From positions 1 through 9,383 of the forward strand of contig CAZTJJ010000061.1 in NCBI GenBank assembly GCA_964614065.1: a stretch of DNA of 9,383 nucleotides, written 5' to 3'. Positions 1-6,606 of this stretch are shown piece after piece; the first letter of the stretch is position 1, and every line of letters starts with the position of its first letter. Both the position numbers and the translations under genes were made by a program. The notes beneath the pieces are model-generated. The model did no database searches. It worked only from the letters and a program-made list of their open reading frames with translations, and was not told the DNA's origin. Source of the stretch: M55B111 sp964614065 (GTDB taxonomy: Bacteria > Bipolaricaulota > Bipolaricaulia > M55B111).

Positions 1-18
1 ATCAAGAAAATCCATTAA

Positions 19-927
19 TTATTCCCGCCTGTAGGGCTCGCCAAGTTTATCAGGAAATCTTGCCCTACCTATGGCTCCGGCTACCACCAGTAGCGTAACC
101 ACGTAAGGGATCATCAAAATAAACTGCCAGGGGATGACTTGCTTGATGGATGGCGCACTGGAAACCCAGACCCCCAGGCTATCGAAGAAACCAAAGATAA
201 AGCCACCAAGAAGTGCCAGAAGTGGGTTCAATTTGCTAAACACGACTGTGGCCAGGGCGATAAAACCACGGCCTGCAGCTAGTTCCTTGGTCAATACCCC
301 AAACCAATCGACGGCCATAAACGCACCACCGAACCCTGCCAGGGCGGCACCAGTCACCGTAGCAAAGAACCTAATTTTCTCTACGTTAACACCGGCCACG
401 TCAGCAGCCCGGGGGTGTTCACCTGTTACGTTTATCTTTAATCCCAGCTTGGTGCGAGTCAATAGGTAGTAAACACCGGCTACGATCAATAGAGTAAGGA
501 TTGTAATATAGCTAATTCCTCCGAAAGGTGTGGCAATTTTTGGCATTCTTACTGCAGATGGAACAACATGGTGTCCGGGAGTTCTCCACACGGCAATCAA
601 CCCAAAGGCCATCAATCCACCGCCAAATAGATTAATACCCACACCGCTAATCACTTGATCACCTTTTAGATAAACACTTATCAGCCCGTGAATAATTCCG
701 ATTACCAGACCAACCACTATTCCAAACAATAATCCAACGTAGGGCGAGCCAGTGGATTGAGCACCGATCGTTCCTACAAAGGCGCTAATTAACAATATCC
801 CCTCCAGGCCAATGTCGATGACCCCTGCACGTTCACCAATTATCTCACCAACAGCAGCCAGAGTAATCGGTACCATTGCATTTAGGGAAATAATAAATAT
901 CTTGAGAAAACTTGTCAGTATCTCCAT
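19..927 (-). CDS. nupQ: Nucleoside ABC importer permease, YufQ/NupQ type
   Basis: This 302-residue polytopic membrane protein is one of the two channel-forming subunits of a nucleoside-type ABC importer (BPD_transp_2 family). About eight hydrophobic segments are visible, roughly at residues 11-30, 44-58, 63-87, 92-113, 138-157, 187-209, 222-255 and 266-288. The family hallmark IDIGLEG lies at 37-43 after GEIIGERAG. A cytoplasmic loop with TGEHPRAADVAGVN (168-181) is the likely ATPase-coupling segment. Length and motifs match full-length family members. Its ATG shares one base with the TAA stop of the upstream permease gene (TAATG), so translation is almost certainly coupled; an AAGGGA site sits 8 bases upstream inside that gene. 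It is the last gene of the importer cluster within the window. The class is known from Bacillus NupNOPQ and Treponema PnrA systems; the exact substrate here is inferred. Confidence 0.93.
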   Translation of the reverse strand: MEILTSFLKIFIISLNAMVPITLAAVGEIIGERAGVIDIGLEGILLISAFVGTIGAQSTGSPYVGLLFGIVVGLVIGIIHGLISVYLKGDQVISGVGINLFGGGLMAFGLIAVWRTPGHHVVPSAVRMPKIATPFGGISYITILTLLIVAGVYYLLTRTKLGLKINVTGEHPRAADVAGVNVEKIRFFATVTGAALAGFGGAFMAVDWFGVLTKELAAGRGFIALATVVFSKLNPLLALLGGFIFGFFDSLGVWVSSAPSIKQVIPWQFILMIPYVVTLLVVAGAIGRARFPDKLGEPYRRE

Positions 928-2006
928 TATGAACTTCCCTTCAACTCACCAATCCAATTTCGAATTCCTGGTATCAATTTTGACCAAAAATCGAGCAGTT
1001 CCGGTGCGGCAAGAGCAATGACTATGACCCCTTGAATGATCCGAACCATTTCAAGGGGTACCCCGGCAGTTATTTGCATGGTTCTGGCACCTACGTTTAA
1101 TCCAGCAAAAAAGATAGCAGCAAAAATGACACCTATGGGATGGTTTCTCCCAATTAAGGCAACACCGATTCCGTCGAAACCGAGATTCCTCACGGTTGAA
1201 AAGTCGGCATAAAGGGCAAAAGTCGGAGGATGTCCCACGATCTGTAACGCCCCGGCAAGACCGGCCGCCATTCCGCCCAAGATAAACGTGGAATGAACTG
1301 AGAAATTTTCGTTGATCCCCGCGTAGTTGGCTGCTCCCGGATTCTGTCCAACGACCCTCAACTCAAAACCCAGAGTGGTCTTCCAGACGAGAAAGAACAT
1401 GATCAAGGCGAAAATTACCGAAACAACCAGTGCGTAAGTCAAGCTCGTTCCGCTCAGCATGCCCGGTAACCTGGCGGTGGGTGCCGCGCTAATTGACTTC
1501 TCAGCCCGGCCTGGATCTCCCAACCAATCAATCACCAGATACATACCAAGATATAAGGCTATCCAGTTCAGCATAATCGTGGAGATTACCTCGTGAATCC
1601 CCCGGGTGGTTTTTAGGATGGACGCAGGCATGCTCCAGAGAGCCCCCGCCAGCATGCCAGCCAGAAGGGCGACAATCAAATGAAGCCCAACGGGCAAGCT
1701 TATAAGGCTAACTGCAACCGCACCAATTGCGCCCAAGAACATCTGTCCCTCTGCACCAATGTTAAACAGCCCACCCCTGACACCTATGGCAAACGTGAGC
1801 CCTGTAAGGATTAAGGGGGTTGCCTGGGCGAGGGTGGAGCCAAAACCGTAAAGACTTCCGAAAACTGACGAAAAAACGGCCTGATATGCAGCAATTGGGG
1901 GATAACCCCAGAGCGCCATAATAATCGCTCCACCCGCCAACCCAACCAATCCTGCTAAAACAGAAGTTATAATGGGCTTAAGCCTTGTGTAAATTTGTTT
2001 CATCAT
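927..2006 (-). CDS. nupP: Nucleoside ABC importer permease, YufP/NupP type
   Basis: This 359-residue inner-membrane permease is the second channel subunit of the importer (BPD_transp_2 family). Visible landmarks are the hydrophobic N-terminal anchor (about 13-33), NIGAEGQ at 82-88, the conserved RGIHEVISTIMLN stretch at 135-147, the likely coupling loop VGQNPGAANYAGIN (219-232) and GFDGIGVALIGRNHP (276-290). These correspond point by point to YufP-like proteins. Two ATG codons stand in tandem at the start. The site AGGAAGG lies 6 bases from the first and 9 from the second, so either may be used; the first was chosen. It follows the ATPase gene after 20 bases and overlaps the next permease gene by one base, so all three are one translational unit. 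No truncation or frameshift is seen. Confidence 0.93.
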   Translation of the reverse strand: MMKQIYTRLKPIITSVLAGLVGLAGGAIIMALWGYPPIAAYQAVFSSVFGSLYGFGSTLAQATPLILTGLTFAIGVRGGLFNIGAEGQMFLGAIGAVAVSLISLPVGLHLIVALLAGMLAGALWSMPASILKTTRGIHEVISTIMLNWIALYLGMYLVIDWLGDPGRAEKSISAAPTARLPGMLSGTSLTYALVVSVIFALIMFFLVWKTTLGFELRVVGQNPGAANYAGINENFSVHSTFILGGMAAGLAGALQIVGHPPTFALYADFSTVRNLGFDGIGVALIGRNHPIGVIFAAIFFAGLNVGARTMQITAGVPLEMVRIIQGVIVIALAAPELLDFWSKLIPGIRNWIGELKGSS

Positions 2007-2026
2007 TCAAATCCTTCCTCACTATC

Positions 2027-3571
2027 TTATGCTCCAGTCATCATCATTCCGATCTCGTTCTTATCAGCCGAATCGGCATCCACTATACCGACTATATTAC
2101 CTTTAAACATGACTGCAATCCTATCACTCAGGGATAAAATCTCATCTAAATCTTCCGATACAAGTAAAATCGCTGAACCTTTGTCCCTTAAAGTGATAAA
2201 TAACTCCCATGTATTACTAACTGCACGACGATCAAGGCCATGTGTGGGGTGAGAGGCAATAATAATCGGGGGATTGTTCCAGCTCTCCCTGCCAAGTATT
2301 AACCTCTGGATATTACCACCAGAAAGAATTCTCGTCTCTGATTTCCAGATGTCAGGACATATGACGTTAAACTCGTCAATGATTTTTTGGGCATGATCAG
2401 TAATTGCCTGACGATCCAGAACGCTGTAACGAGAAAACGGGGGATCCCGATAATTTCTCAATACCACGTTTTCACCAACGGTCATTTGCTCTACCACCCC
2501 TATTTCCCGTCGCTTTTCGGGCATATGAGCGACACCTTGATCCTGTACCGCACGCGTTGAGGGGTTCGTCATGTCCTCACCCTGAATAGTCAGCATGCCC
2601 ATATCGATAGCCCTCAGCCCGGTAATTGCCTCTATTAGCTCCGACTGCCCGTTCCCTGACACCCCGGCAATTCCAAGAATCTCCCCCTCCTTTACATCCA
2701 GAGAAACTCCGTCAACCTGGACGTTTCCTCGTGGTCCAGTCACCTGAACGTCATTTAGAGAAAGAGCAACGTTTCGTTCTTCAAATTCCTCTCGCTCCAG
2801 GTGGATAGGTATCTTCTCGTCCAACATCATTTCGGTCAGCTCTTCCTCATCTGTTTCAGTTATCATCTTCTGTCCCATGACCTTGCCCAGTTTCAATACA
2901 GTTACCCTATCCGAAACTTCCATGACTTCTTCCATTTTATGCGTAATAAAGACTATTCCAAAACCGTCATCAGCCATACTTCGCAAAACCTCGAAAAGGT
3001 GATCCGCCTCCTGTGGAGTTAGAAGTGAAGTGGGTTCATCAAGGATAAGAACCCTTGGTTCGTGATAGAGCACTTTCAGGATTTCTGCCCTCTGCCGGCC
3101 TCCAGCAGACAGATCACTGACTTTTACCGTAGGGTCAACTTCCAAGCCGTAATTCTCCGAGAGCTCTATTATCTCCCTTTCCACGCGCGAAACCGGGTTG
3201 GACAGATCGGAGTCTTCCGTTCCCAGCGCCACGTTCTCCGCCACGGTAAAGGGCTTGGCTAGCATTACCTCCTGGTGAATCATCCCCACACCATGCTCCA
3301 GACCGTCCTGAGGAGAGTTCAGTTTTACCTCTTCTCCCCGAATGAAGATCTTTCCACCAGTACTGCTGTAAAAACCGGATAGAATGTTGGCCAGCACTGT
3401 TTTGCCGGCACCGTTCTCACCAAGCAGGGTATGAACTTCACCAGCTCTGACGTCGAAGTCGATCTCGTCAAGAATCAGGTGTTCCCATACTCCGGGAAAT
3501 CCCTTCGATATACCATCTGCCCTGAGCAAAATTTCAGTATCTGATTGTTCTAGGGGTTGTTTATGGGCCAT
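2027..3571 (-). CDS. nupO: Nucleoside ABC importer ATPase with two nucleotide-binding domains, YufO/NupO type
   Basis: This 514-residue cytoplasmic ATPase has two fused ABC domains. Domain 1 is complete: Walker A GENGAGKT (51-58), Q-loop Q100, signature LSAGG (154-158), Walker B LILDEPT (175-181) and switch H211. Domain 2 is degenerate. Its P-loop is GVSGNGQS (303-310), with Gln in place of the ATP-binding Lys. LSGGN (416-420) is kept, but the Walker B region reads IIIASHPT with no catalytic Glu, and the switch His is replaced by Glu in VSEDLDE (471-477). This asymmetry is known for the YufO/RbsA-type ATPases and is not damage. The start ATG has no visible ribosome binding site: a T-rich tail of a terminator hairpin occupies the upstream region. 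No better-supported alternative start exists before the first domain. It lies between the binding-protein and permease genes. Confidence 0.95.
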   Translation of the reverse strand: MAHKQPLEQSDTEILLRADGISKGFPGVWEHLILDEIDFDVRAGEVHTLLGENGAGKTVLANILSGFYSSTGGKIFIRGEEVKLNSPQDGLEHGVGMIHQEVMLAKPFTVAENVALGTEDSDLSNPVSRVEREIIELSENYGLEVDPTVKVSDLSAGGRQRAEILKVLYHEPRVLILDEPTSLLTPQEADHLFEVLRSMADDGFGIVFITHKMEEVMEVSDRVTVLKLGKVMGQKMITETDEEELTEMMLDEKIPIHLEREEFEERNVALSLNDVQVTGPRGNVQVDGVSLDVKEGEILGIAGVSGNGQSELIEAITGLRAIDMGMLTIQGEDMTNPSTRAVQDQGVAHMPEKRREIGVVEQMTVGENVVLRNYRDPPFSRYSVLDRQAITDHAQKIIDEFNVICPDIWKSETRILSGGNIQRLILGRESWNNPPIIIASHPTHGLDRRAVSNTWELFITLRDKGSAILLVSEDLDEILSLSDRIAVMFKGNIVGIVDADSADKNEIGMMMTGA

Positions 3572-3583
3572 TATGTAAGTAAT

Positions 3584-3616
3584 AAGAAAAGCCCACCAAC
3601 CCTAGGTCGATGGGCT
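3584..3616 (-). terminator. Intrinsic terminator or attenuator between binding-protein and ATPase genes
   Basis: Read on the minus strand, 3616-3590 forms a hairpin with 12 continuous base pairs (ten Watson-Crick, two G-T) and a three-base loop. The stem begins AGCCCA and ends TGGGCT. A T-rich run, TTTTCTT, follows at once. It starts 14 bases after the stop codon of the binding-protein gene and ends 12 bases before the ATPase start. Such sites in importer operons commonly give partial termination, so that more binding protein than membrane complex is made. Partial read-through is inferred, since no separate promoter for the ATPase gene is evident. Confidence 0.8.
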
Positions 3617-3630
3617 CTATATCATTTAGC

Positions 3631-4830
3631 TTATGGATACTCTTTTCGAACTTTTTTGATCTCCTTGTCCGTGGTTGTTACGGGAACAGTGATCTTACCG
3701 CTTACAAGCGCATTCTCCAGTTCATTTGCGCCCGTCCAGATAAACTGTGGGACATCTTCTCTCATTTTAAGCCAGTTCGCTTTGATTTGGTCAATCTCTT
3801 CCTCTTTTATCTGCTCTCCCTGAAGCCCAAATTGTATGAAGTCGATCAGATCGTTAAATCTGCTCATGGAGACACCCTGATCGGACAAGCCCAGAGTCAT
3901 GGTTCCGCCTTCAAAATTACCGTTAATTGCAAGTTTTGCCGCCAAGTATGAAGCCCTATCCACGCGCTTCATTCCGCTCACTAGCACTTTATTGCCATTA
4001 CCCAGGTAATCCTGGTTCGCATCAACCCCTATCATAAATGGAGGTCCCGCTTCCTTTCCTTGTTTATCGAGGTCCTCCTTTACAGCTTCAAGGATTCCCA
4101 GTCCCAGCGGGCCGGCAACGTTGTAGACTAAACCCGCGCCCTGAGCGAGCTGAGCCTGAGCAGCGGTTTTTCCTTTTGCTACGTCACTAAACGTACCAGT
4201 GTAAGTCCAGAGTAGACCCACGTCAGGTCTCTCCCCCGTTACCTTTTCGTAGTAATCCAGTCCCCACTGTATTCCTAACCTATAGCCTGCTTCAAACTTC
4301 CATAAGACAGGGATCTCAATACCTAAAACAATACCCACGTTATCGTAACCGTAATGAGCGGCAGTCATCGCCGCCAGTGAGCCAACAACCGCGCTCACTT
4401 GTTGCTCTTTAAACGTAAAGTTCAATACGTTCGGCTCGTCCACTACAGCGTCAATTAACGCAAAACTCTGATCGGGGAATTCTGTAGCTGCTTGCTTTAC
4501 TGCATCCGTTAATAAAAAGCCAACCGCGATGATTACATCGTATTGCCCTGTTCGAGCCAAAGTCCTAAGGTTGGGTAAGTAATCCGCTTCACTTGCGGGT
4601 TGAGCAACCTGCAGTTCAGCATTAAAATCTACGGCGGCTTCATCCGCCCCTTTGAATCCCATGTCGTTAAAACTCAAATCACCACGGCCACCAACGTCAG
4701 TAACGACAGCAATTTTATGCTCTTCCGCTGCCACATCCATGTTTCCAACTACGGCAAAGGCAAAACCAACAATGCCCACAATTAGCGAAAATATAAATAC
4801 CCGTTTCAGCGTTTTAGTAATTTTATACAT
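3631..4830 (-). CDS. nupN: Bmp-family nucleoside-binding protein of the ABC importer (PnrA/NupN type)
   Basis: This 399-residue exported substrate-binding protein would deliver nucleosides to the adjacent permease-ATPase complex. It has a basic start (residues 1-10), a hydrophobic core (11-29) and a plausible signal peptidase I site after VAA (about 33-35). The mature part opens with the Bmp motif VTDVGGRGDLSFND (43-56). Further family segments are VGFLLTDA (103-110), TYTGTFSDVAKGKTAAQ (209-225), GVDANQDYL (268-276) and SGMKRVD (285-291). Bmp proteins of Gram-positive bacteria and spirochaetes are usually lipoproteins, but this one has no cysteine anywhere, so it is probably a free periplasmic or otherwise anchored protein. 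The start is fixed by a near-perfect AAAGGAGGT site at 4835-4843, a few bases upstream of the ATG. A hairpin terminator follows the stop codon. Purine nucleosides are the most likely ligands by family. Confidence 0.93.
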   Translation of the reverse strand: MYKITKTLKRVFIFSLIVGIVGFAFAVVGNMDVAAEEHKIAVVTDVGGRGDLSFNDMGFKGADEAAVDFNAELQVAQPASEADYLPNLRTLARTGQYDVIIAVGFLLTDAVKQAATEFPDQSFALIDAVVDEPNVLNFTFKEQQVSAVVGSLAAMTAAHYGYDNVGIVLGIEIPVLWKFEAGYRLGIQWGLDYYEKVTGERPDVGLLWTYTGTFSDVAKGKTAAQAQLAQGAGLVYNVAGPLGLGILEAVKEDLDKQGKEAGPPFMIGVDANQDYLGNGNKVLVSGMKRVDRASYLAAKLAINGNFEGGTMTLGLSDQGVSMSRFNDLIDFIQFGLQGEQIKEEEIDQIKANWLKMREDVPQFIWTGANELENALVSGKITVPVTTTDKEIKKVRKEYP

Positions 4831-4842
4831 ATAAACCTCCTT

Positions 4843-4866
4843 TCAGTAGGTAAATAGACGATTCAA
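4843..4866 (-). other. Possible leader mini-ORF (7 codons) ahead of the binding-protein gene
   Basis: On the minus strand a GGAGG site (4878-4874) stands 7 bases before a TTG codon that opens a seven-codon frame ending in TGA. The A of that stop begins the AAGGAGG of the binding-protein gene. If translated, it would place a terminating ribosome on the downstream ribosome binding site and could couple or regulate translation. The short length and TTG start make chance likely. A second purine-rich run (GGGGG) occurs further upstream. Confidence 0.2.
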
Positions 4867-4924
4867 AGATTCACCTCCAGAAACCCCCGGATAATCACCC
4901 CCTAGCAAATAATGTTATAGGAAA

Positions 4925-5161
4925 CTATTTTGCCGGATCCACCGAGGCAAGAGCTTGGCCTATTTCTACTACGTCTCCACGCTCGGCAAATATATCCTTT
5001 ATTAAACCATCCGTCGGAGATTCAACTGAAAAAGTAGACTTCATGGTTTCAACTTCGGCAACTTCCATACCTTTTGTCACTTCATCGTTTACATTGACTT
5101 TCCAGTCCACAAGAGTTATCTCTTCAACTTTACCCATTTCCGGGATTTTTATCATCTCCAT
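4925..5161 (-). CDS. Small stand-alone lipoyl/biotinyl-domain carrier protein
   Basis: This 78-residue protein consists of a single biotinyl/lipoyl attachment domain. The opening MIKIPEMG and the stretch IKDIFAERGDVVEIGQAL resemble lipoyl domains of 2-oxoacid dehydrogenase E2 subunits. The hairpin carrying the target lysine reads VETMKSTF, with K41 as the expected modified residue. This mixes the lipoyl ETDKA pattern with the biotin EAMKM pattern, so the cofactor cannot be assigned. The domain is complete, with no linker and no E2 catalytic domain. AGGTGG lies 7 bases upstream of the first ATG; a second ATG two codons later overlaps the stop of a small upstream ORF as ATGA. It precedes the nucleoside-binding protein gene by 94 bases on the same strand. 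No partner enzyme or ligase gene is in the window, so its role is unknown. Confidence 0.8.
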   Translation of the reverse strand: MEMIKIPEMGKVEEITLVDWKVNVNDEVTKGMEVAEVETMKSTFSVESPTDGLIKDIFAERGDVVEIGQALASVDPAK

Positions 5162-5247
5162 AAACTAACCACCTGACCTAAAGAAACCAAATTTGAGCAA
5201 ATCAAATCATCTACAACTTCGTTCGGTAAAGTAAACCCTTCACTCAC
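5152..5247 (-). CDS. Candidate small protein of 31 residues overlapping the carrier gene
   Basis: A GTG-started frame of 31 codons is preceded by GGAGG at an 8-base spacing. It ends in a TGA that overlaps the second ATG of the carrier gene as ATGA, a typical translational-coupling arrangement. The peptide begins with SEGFTLPNEVVDDLI, contains one cysteine and has an amphipathic, moderately hydrophobic C-terminal half ending in SLWR. I recognise no family and it is too short for a confident domain call. The frame stays open upstream of the GTG for about 20 more codons before a stop, so it could also be the end of a decayed gene. Start signal, spacing and overlap are seen; that it is a real gene is inferred. 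Confidence 0.4.
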   Translation of the reverse strand: MSEGFTLPNEVVDDLICSNLVSLGQVVSLWR

Positions 5248-5269
5248 GTAGGTTCCCTCCGTTTGAGAG

Positions 5270-5560
5270 ATAAGAAAGCTTGAATCCCAACACAAGCCGC
5301 GGCGTACTCAGCTCAACGCTTATCTACTTGATAAACTGAGATTGCACAACCCCCCAAATTATCCTACATTAAATCCTAGAATAGATCAAACAAATATGCG
5401 CAACAATCCCAATTGAAAGCCCTTGAATCCATTGATCACTACAAGTCGTAACGAGCATCTACAGGGGAGTTCACGGTTACCCTTATCCAATGCCTGCTGC
5501 CTAAAAAAACACCAACAGCACGAACATATAAATAAGGGAAGAGTTGAATCCACAACACAA
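5270..5560 (+). repeat. Three dispersed copies of TTGAATCC in the transporter/htpX intergenic region
   Basis: TTGAATCC occurs at 5280-5287, 5423-5430 and 5544-5551. The outer copies sit in a longer direct match: 5270-5295 and 5532-5560 share ATAAG, AA, TTGAATCC and CAACACAA, with two small gaps and three mismatches. The middle copy is preceded by GAAAGCCC, close to the GAAAGC before the first. The last copy covers the -35 box of the htpX promoter. Repeated words around a divergent promoter region suggest operator sites, but no regulator is encoded nearby. Confidence 0.45.
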
Positions 5561-5572
5561 CTAAAATATAAT
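5544..5572 (+). promoter_or_regulatory. Sigma-70-type promoter of htpX
   Basis: A -35 box TTGAAT (5544-5549, four of six matches to TTGACA) is separated by exactly 17 bases from a perfect -10 box TATAAT (5567-5572). The predicted transcript begins near 5579, giving a leader of about 30 bases that contains the htpX ribosome binding site. Confidence 0.75.
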
Positions 5573-5609
5573 TTCCTGGCGCAAGAGAACCTCTGGTCAG
5601 GAGGGCAAG

Positions 5610-6596
5610 ATGGGCATACTTAAACTACGATTAGGCATGTTGGGTAGCATAGCGCTGATTATCGGCATTACTACTCTGGGACTATCGATTCTACTTAACG
5701 GTATCCTGGGCTTTCCGTTCATCTGGACCTTAATCATAATAATTCCTTTTTTCTTGTTGCAGTGGTACTTTGGTCCAAGAATGGTCGAATACTCCATGAA
5801 AGTAGAAGAAGCTCCGAAAAACAGATATCCCGACCTCCACTCGACAATCGAGAACATCAGCCACAAAGAAAGAATACAAAAGCCGAAGGTCATGGTTTCC
5901 AAGATGGAAATGCCAAATGCTTTTGCTTACGGTAATGTCGTAACCGGAAAGAGAGTGGCGGTAACCGAGGGCCTTCTAAATACCCTGGAAGATGAAGAAA
6001 TTGAAGCAGTGCTCGGTCACGAAATGGGTCACGTAGTACATCACGATGCAGAAGTGATGATGTTCCTGTCCATACTACCTGCCATATTTATGATGCTGGG
6101 CCGGACTTTACTTTGGTCTTCCATTCTGGGTGGAAGACGCCGTAACGGCGGAGCGCTTATTGTAGTCGCTCTGGGCGCGATGTTCTTCTATTTTCTTCTC
6201 AACCTCGCTATCCTATGGTTTTCCAGGCTAAGAGAATACTATGCCGATGAGTACGGTGCTACCTCCATTTACGATGGATCCAGGAAACTCCAGGAAGGTC
6301 TCGTAAAAATCGAAAATTCTATGGCCCGTTTAAAGGAAAAAGCAAAGAAATCCAAATCCAAGAAGAGAACGGCTTCAGCTCAAGCGAGCATGGGACTTAA
6401 CCCACTTGGAGCCGGAATGAAGGCACTATTTATTACTGATCCAGAGGTTTCTACAGCAACTGAAAATCTCACGGACCAAGAAATGGTTGAAAAGTACAAA
6501 AACGAAACTCCATCACTGGGTGAAAAACTCTTTGAGCTATTCACGACCCATCCAGCGATAAGTAAACGGTTGAAGGCATTGGAACAATACAGATAA
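5610..6596 (+). CDS. htpX: HtpX-like M48 family membrane zinc metalloprotease
   Basis: This 328-residue membrane protease should cleave damaged or misassembled membrane proteins at the cytoplasmic face, as HtpX does. Two N-terminal transmembrane helices (about 11-30 and 36-53) are followed by the protease domain with MPNAFAYG (101-108) and the zinc motif HEMGH (137-141; ligands H137 and H141, catalytic E138). Two further helices (about 150-172 and 182-204) come before REYYADEYGA, whose E209 is the expected third zinc ligand. The C-terminal FTTHPAISKRLKAL (311-324) is the family end motif. A very basic stretch (about 239-255, rich in Lys) lies between these. The overall pattern resembles archaeal HtpX proteins as much as E. 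coli HtpX; this is a recognition-based impression. The ATG is preceded by AGGAGGG, with GGAGG 5 bases from the start. It has its own promoter and appears monocistronic. Confidence 0.93.
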   Translation: MGILKLRLGMLGSIALIIGITTLGLSILLNGILGFPFIWTLIIIIPFFLLQWYFGPRMVEYSMKVEEAPKNRYPDLHSTIENISHKERIQKPKVMVSKMEMPNAFAYGNVVTGKRVAVTEGLLNTLEDEEIEAVLGHEMGHVVHHDAEVMMFLSILPAIFMMLGRTLLWSSILGGRRRNGGALIVVALGAMFFYFLLNLAILWFSRLREYYADEYGATSIYDGSRKLQEGLVKIENSMARLKEKAKKSKSKKRTASAQASMGLNPLGAGMKALFITDPEVSTATENLTDQEMVEKYKNETPSLGEKLFELFTTHPAISKRLKALEQYR

Positions 6597-6606
6597 ACCG
6601 GGTACG

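Larger units (their letters stand above)
5248..5609. other. Intergenic region between the divergent transporter cluster and htpX
   Basis: No convincing gene lies in these 362 bases. They contain three copies of TTGAATCC and the htpX promoter, both listed separately. An imperfect nested inverted repeat is present at 5307-5340 (CTCAG/CTGAG outside TTATC/GATAA). On the minus strand, TTGATC (5389-5384), 17 bases, then TAGGAT (5366-5361) is a weak candidate promoter for the transporter cluster, matching four of six bases in each box. I found no tRNA-like fold. Confidence 0.5.

Noticed and set aside
2430..2680. Missing Walker Lys, catalytic Glu and switch His in the second ATPase domain, as a sign of gene decay
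   Set aside because: These replacements are characteristic of the second domain in the YufO/RbsA-type family. The frame is intact.
3557..3951. Two plus-strand open frames (88 and 113 codons) over the ATPase/binding-protein junction
   Set aside because: They run antisense through the terminator and the well-supported binding-protein gene, have no family resemblance and no convincing ribosome binding sites.
4831..4924. Purine riboswitch ahead of the nucleoside-binding protein gene
   Set aside because: The conserved purine-riboswitch core and three-way junction are absent; only purine-rich runs and a mini-ORF are seen.
5264..5345. Possible tRNA or small RNA in the transporter/htpX intergenic region
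   Set aside because: Only a weak nested inverted repeat is present; no acceptor stem, anticodon stem and T-loop could be matched together.
5423..5623. Plus-strand 66-codon open frame overlapping the htpX start
   Set aside because: It crosses the htpX promoter and start in another frame, and its composition is not protein-like.
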